Positions 61,053-64,000 of a DNA stretch of 64,000 nucleotides are shown one piece after another (position 1 is the stretch's first letter; each line of letters opens with the position of its first letter). The stretch is from the NCBI GenBank assembly GCA_029961685.1, contig JARWKL010000004.1:24185610-24249609 (forward strand). The letters run 5' to 3'. The notes beneath the pieces are model-generated. The model did not search any database. It was not told where the DNA came from and saw only the letters and a list, made by a program, of their open reading frames with translations. Source of the stretch: Aristolochia californica. Its lineage: Eukaryota; Streptophyta; Magnoliopsida; Piperales; Aristolochiaceae. The position numbers were made by a program, and so were the translations under genes.

Positions 61053-64000
61053 TCGATCAATTTTTGTGTTCGTTTGTGGTGTGTCAATAAATTTTCGTTA
61101 CTTACATTTTTATTGCTTTAAATTGTTTCCATACATAAACTCTAAAATTTTAATTTTGTTGAGATCTATTTGCCTTTTATCTCTTTTTTTGTTTACAAGA
61201 TGATGGGCAAGAGAAAACTCAAGTTTTGATTTAAGAAAAAAGTATTCAGATAAAATTAAAATGGAGAATGGGCAAATGTAGAGAGATAATTCAAAAAGTG
61301 TCCGTAATTTTTGGAGATTGTAAACTCTTTTTAGTTTTTATATATCAAGTTCTACAATGGTCAGGAAAATGGGGAGGCAGGGGATTTTTAACTAAGTGTT
61401 GACTCCCAATCCATAAGTCATTCCTTACAAAAATATAGCCGATTACACATGATAAATCACTTTACAATCGTCTAAGATCGTTATGTCAACTTTTTGTAAA
61501 TGGGCAAAATAATGGCTTGTTTGACTTCGGTAAATATCACACTGCACGTTCACTTCGGATTTTAATGTTATTCTCTTTAAAATGTTTGGATCCATAGGTC
61601 ATTTGCATTTTTAACGTGTTTCAAGCATGCATATCCATTTTTTAAAACATGCGTAGAAAAATTTCTTTCTTATAAAGTTCCGAGCTATTAGGGTTGAACT
61701 AGTGGAATTTCCCTAACTTGGATAAAAAAACTTTTGTGTTAATTGTTGGTGTGTGAATAAATTTTATTTACATACATTAGTTATTGCTTTAAATTCTTTC
61801 TACACATAAACTCTAAATTTTTATTTTGTTGTGATCTATTTGCCTTTTATCTATTTTTTTGTTTATGAGATGAAGCGAAAGTGAAAGCACATGTTTTGAT
61901 TTAAAAAAAAAAGTATACATCAATGCACAGTGCACAAATGAAGAGAGAGATAATTCCAAAAAGTGTCTCTAATTTTTAGGGATTGTAAACTCCTTCTAGT
62001 TTTTATTTATCAGGTTCTTCAATCGTCGGGAAAAGGGTGAGGCTGGGGAATTTTAACTGAGTGTTGACTCCCAATCATTAAGTCATTCCTTAAAAGAATA
62101 TACCCCGTTATGCAAGATAAATCACTTTACAATATTCTATGATTGTTAGGATAATTTTTGTAAATGGGAAAAATACTGGCTTGTTTGACTTGGGTAAATA
62201 TCCCACCGCACGTTCACTTGGGAATTTAATGTTATTCACTTAAAAAGATTTGGATCCATAGGTCATTTACATCTTTAACATGTTTCAAGCATGCATATCC
62301 ATTTTTCAAAACATGTGGAGAAAAGACTCTTTCTTATAAAATTTCGAGCTTTTAGGATTGAACTAGTGGAATTTCCCAAACTTGGGCAACAAAACTTATG
62401 TGTTCATTTGTGGTGTGTGAATAAATTTTCTTTACTTACATTTGTTATTGCTTTAAATTCTTTCCATACAAAAACTCTAAAATTTTCATTTTTTTGTGAT
62501 CTATTTGCTTTTTATCTCTTTTTTTCTTTTTTACAAGATGAAGGGAAAGTGAAAACTCAAGTTTTTATTTAAAAAAAAGTATACATCTAAAATGGAAATT
62601 AACAATGCACAAAAGTAGAGAGATATAATTCCAAAAAGTGACTGTAATTTTTAGGGATTGCAAATTTTTTTTGTTTTTATATATTAGGTTCTATAATTTT
62701 CGGGAAAAGGGGTGGCGGGGGATTTTTAACTGAGTGTGGACTCCCAATCCATAAGTCATTCCTTACAAAAATATAGCCCGTTACGCATGATAAATCACTT
62801 TACAATCATCTATGATCGTTAGTTCAGCTTTTTTTAAATGGGCAACATAATGGCTTGTTTGACTAGGGTAAATATCCCGCCACATGTTCACTTGGGAATT
62901 TAATGTTATTCTCTTTAAAAGGTTTGGAATCATAGTTAATTTGCATCTTTAACAAGTTTCAAGCATGGATATCCATTTTTTAAAACATGCGTTGACAATT
63001 CTCTTTCTAATAAAATTTCGAGCTATTAGGGTTGAACTAGTGGAATTTCCCAAACTTGGTTAGCAAAACTTTTGTGTTCATTTGTGGTGTGTGAATAAAT
63101 TTTCTTTACTTAAATTTGTTATTGCTTTAAATTCTTCCCATACATAAACTCTAAAATTGTCATTTTGTTGTGATCTATTTGCCTTTTGTTTACGAGATGA
63201 TGGGAAAGTGAAAACTCAAGTTTTGATTTAAGAAAATAGTATCCATCTAAAATGGAAATGCACAATGCACAAATGTAGTGAGAGATAATTCCAAAAAGTG
63301 TCTATAATTTTTAGGGATTGTAAAGTCTTTTTAGTTTTTATATATCTGGTTCTGCAATCGTCGAGAAAAGGGGGAGACGGGGGATTTTTAACTAAGTGTT
63401 GACTCCCAATACATAAGTCATTCCTTAAAAAAATATTGCCCCGTTACGCATGATAAATCACTTTACAATCATTTACGATCGTTTGGTCATCTTTTTGTAA
63501 ATGGGCAAAATAAATGCTTGTTTGACTAGGTAAATATCCCACCGGACCCTCACATGGGAATTTAAGTTATTCTCTTTAAAAGGTTTAGATCCATAGGACA
63601 TTTGCATCTTTAACATCTTACAAGCATGCATATCCATTTTTTAAAACATGCGTATGTAAATCTATTTCTTATAAAATTCCGAGCTATTTGGGGGTAGCTT
63701 GTGGAATTTCCAAAACTTGGACAACAAAACTTTTGTGTTTATTTGTGGTGTGTGAATAAATTATCTTTACTTATATTTTTTATTGCTTTAAATAATTTCC
63801 ATACATAAACTCTAAAATTTTAATTTTGTTGTGATCTATTTGCTTTTTCTCTTTTTTTTTTTTTTTTACGAGGTGAAGGGAAAATTAAAACACAAGTTTT
63901 GATTTAAGGAAAATTTTTGCATCTAAAATGGAAGTACACAATGCACAAATTTAGAGAGAGATAATTCGAAAAAATGTCTATAATTTTTAGGGATTTTAAA

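Larger units (their letters stand above)
48915..64000. repeat. Satellite array, ~672 bp monomer (right block)
   Basis: Continuation of the same array with about 23 monomers in the same orientation as the left block. Phase boxes fall near 49078, 49748, 50355, 51028, 51720, 52394, 53065, 53733, 54409, 55102, 55772, 56446, 57102, 57771, 58411, 59024, 59708, 60370, 61032 (altered), 61711, 62375, 63049 and 63711. The array runs off the window. No gene is seen. One short plus-strand frame (62291-62572) is a chance opening through a monomer boundary. Confidence 0.97.

Noticed and set aside
1..64000. CENP-B-box-like motif in the monomer
   Set aside because: The CGTTCACTTGGGA segment resembles the box only loosely; key positions do not match, so no centromere claim is made.
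48915..64000. A second nested mobile element in the right array
   Set aside because: All length anomalies there are explained by small deletions, a poly-G run and an AT-tract change; no inserted block with terminal repeats or target duplications was found.

Overview
This window looks like plant nuclear heterochromatin. About 53.6 kb of its 64 kb is one very AT-rich tandem satellite, interrupted by a single 10.4 kb Ty3/gypsy LTR retrotransposon of the Athila type. The plant assignment rests on the retrotransposon: its Gag, protease, RT and integrase motifs, a primer-binding site matching the 3' end of plant tRNA-Asp, and 1.5 kb LTRs. The species cannot be named from the sequence. I found no host single-copy gene, rRNA, tRNA gene, CRISPR array or bacterial-type gene.

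Layout. Positions 1-38506 hold about 58 head-to-tail monomers with a modal length of about 670-675 bp. Positions 38507-48914 are the retrotransposon, transcribed on the minus strand, with direct repeats ACGTT on both sides. Positions 48915-64000 hold about 23 more monomers in the same orientation and phase. The left partial monomer (from 37993 to the target site) and the right partial monomer (48915-49077) add up to exactly one 672 bp unit, so the element entered a finished array and removed nothing. The array also carries truncated and fused monomers, a very recent 494 bp sub-monomer duplication, two 24-nt G homopolymers, a telomere-like patch and several pairs of distant monomers that share private variants.

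Retrotransposon, read on the minus strand: 5' LTR (47379-48914), tRNA-Asp-type PBS (47356-47371), leader with an (AAAAT)n-like tract, an intact gag-protease frame (47030-44568), then a broken pol with RT, RNase H and integrase (44523-41761), a 1.65 kb non-coding 3' region with no env-like gene, polypurine tract (40086-40073) and 3' LTR (40072-38507). Pol is broken by an in-frame TAG and an apparent one-base loss at the gag-pol junction, and by two TGA codons in integrase. The lesions and several Arg-to-Cys changes fit C-to-T decay at methylatable CG/CHG sites. The LTRs differ by only a few percent by eye, and many of those differences are also CpG transitions.

No new enzymatic or defence system is present. 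The most noteworthy content is the roughly 672 bp satellite family, its higher-order structure and G-rich box, and the methylation-type decay of the nested Athila element.
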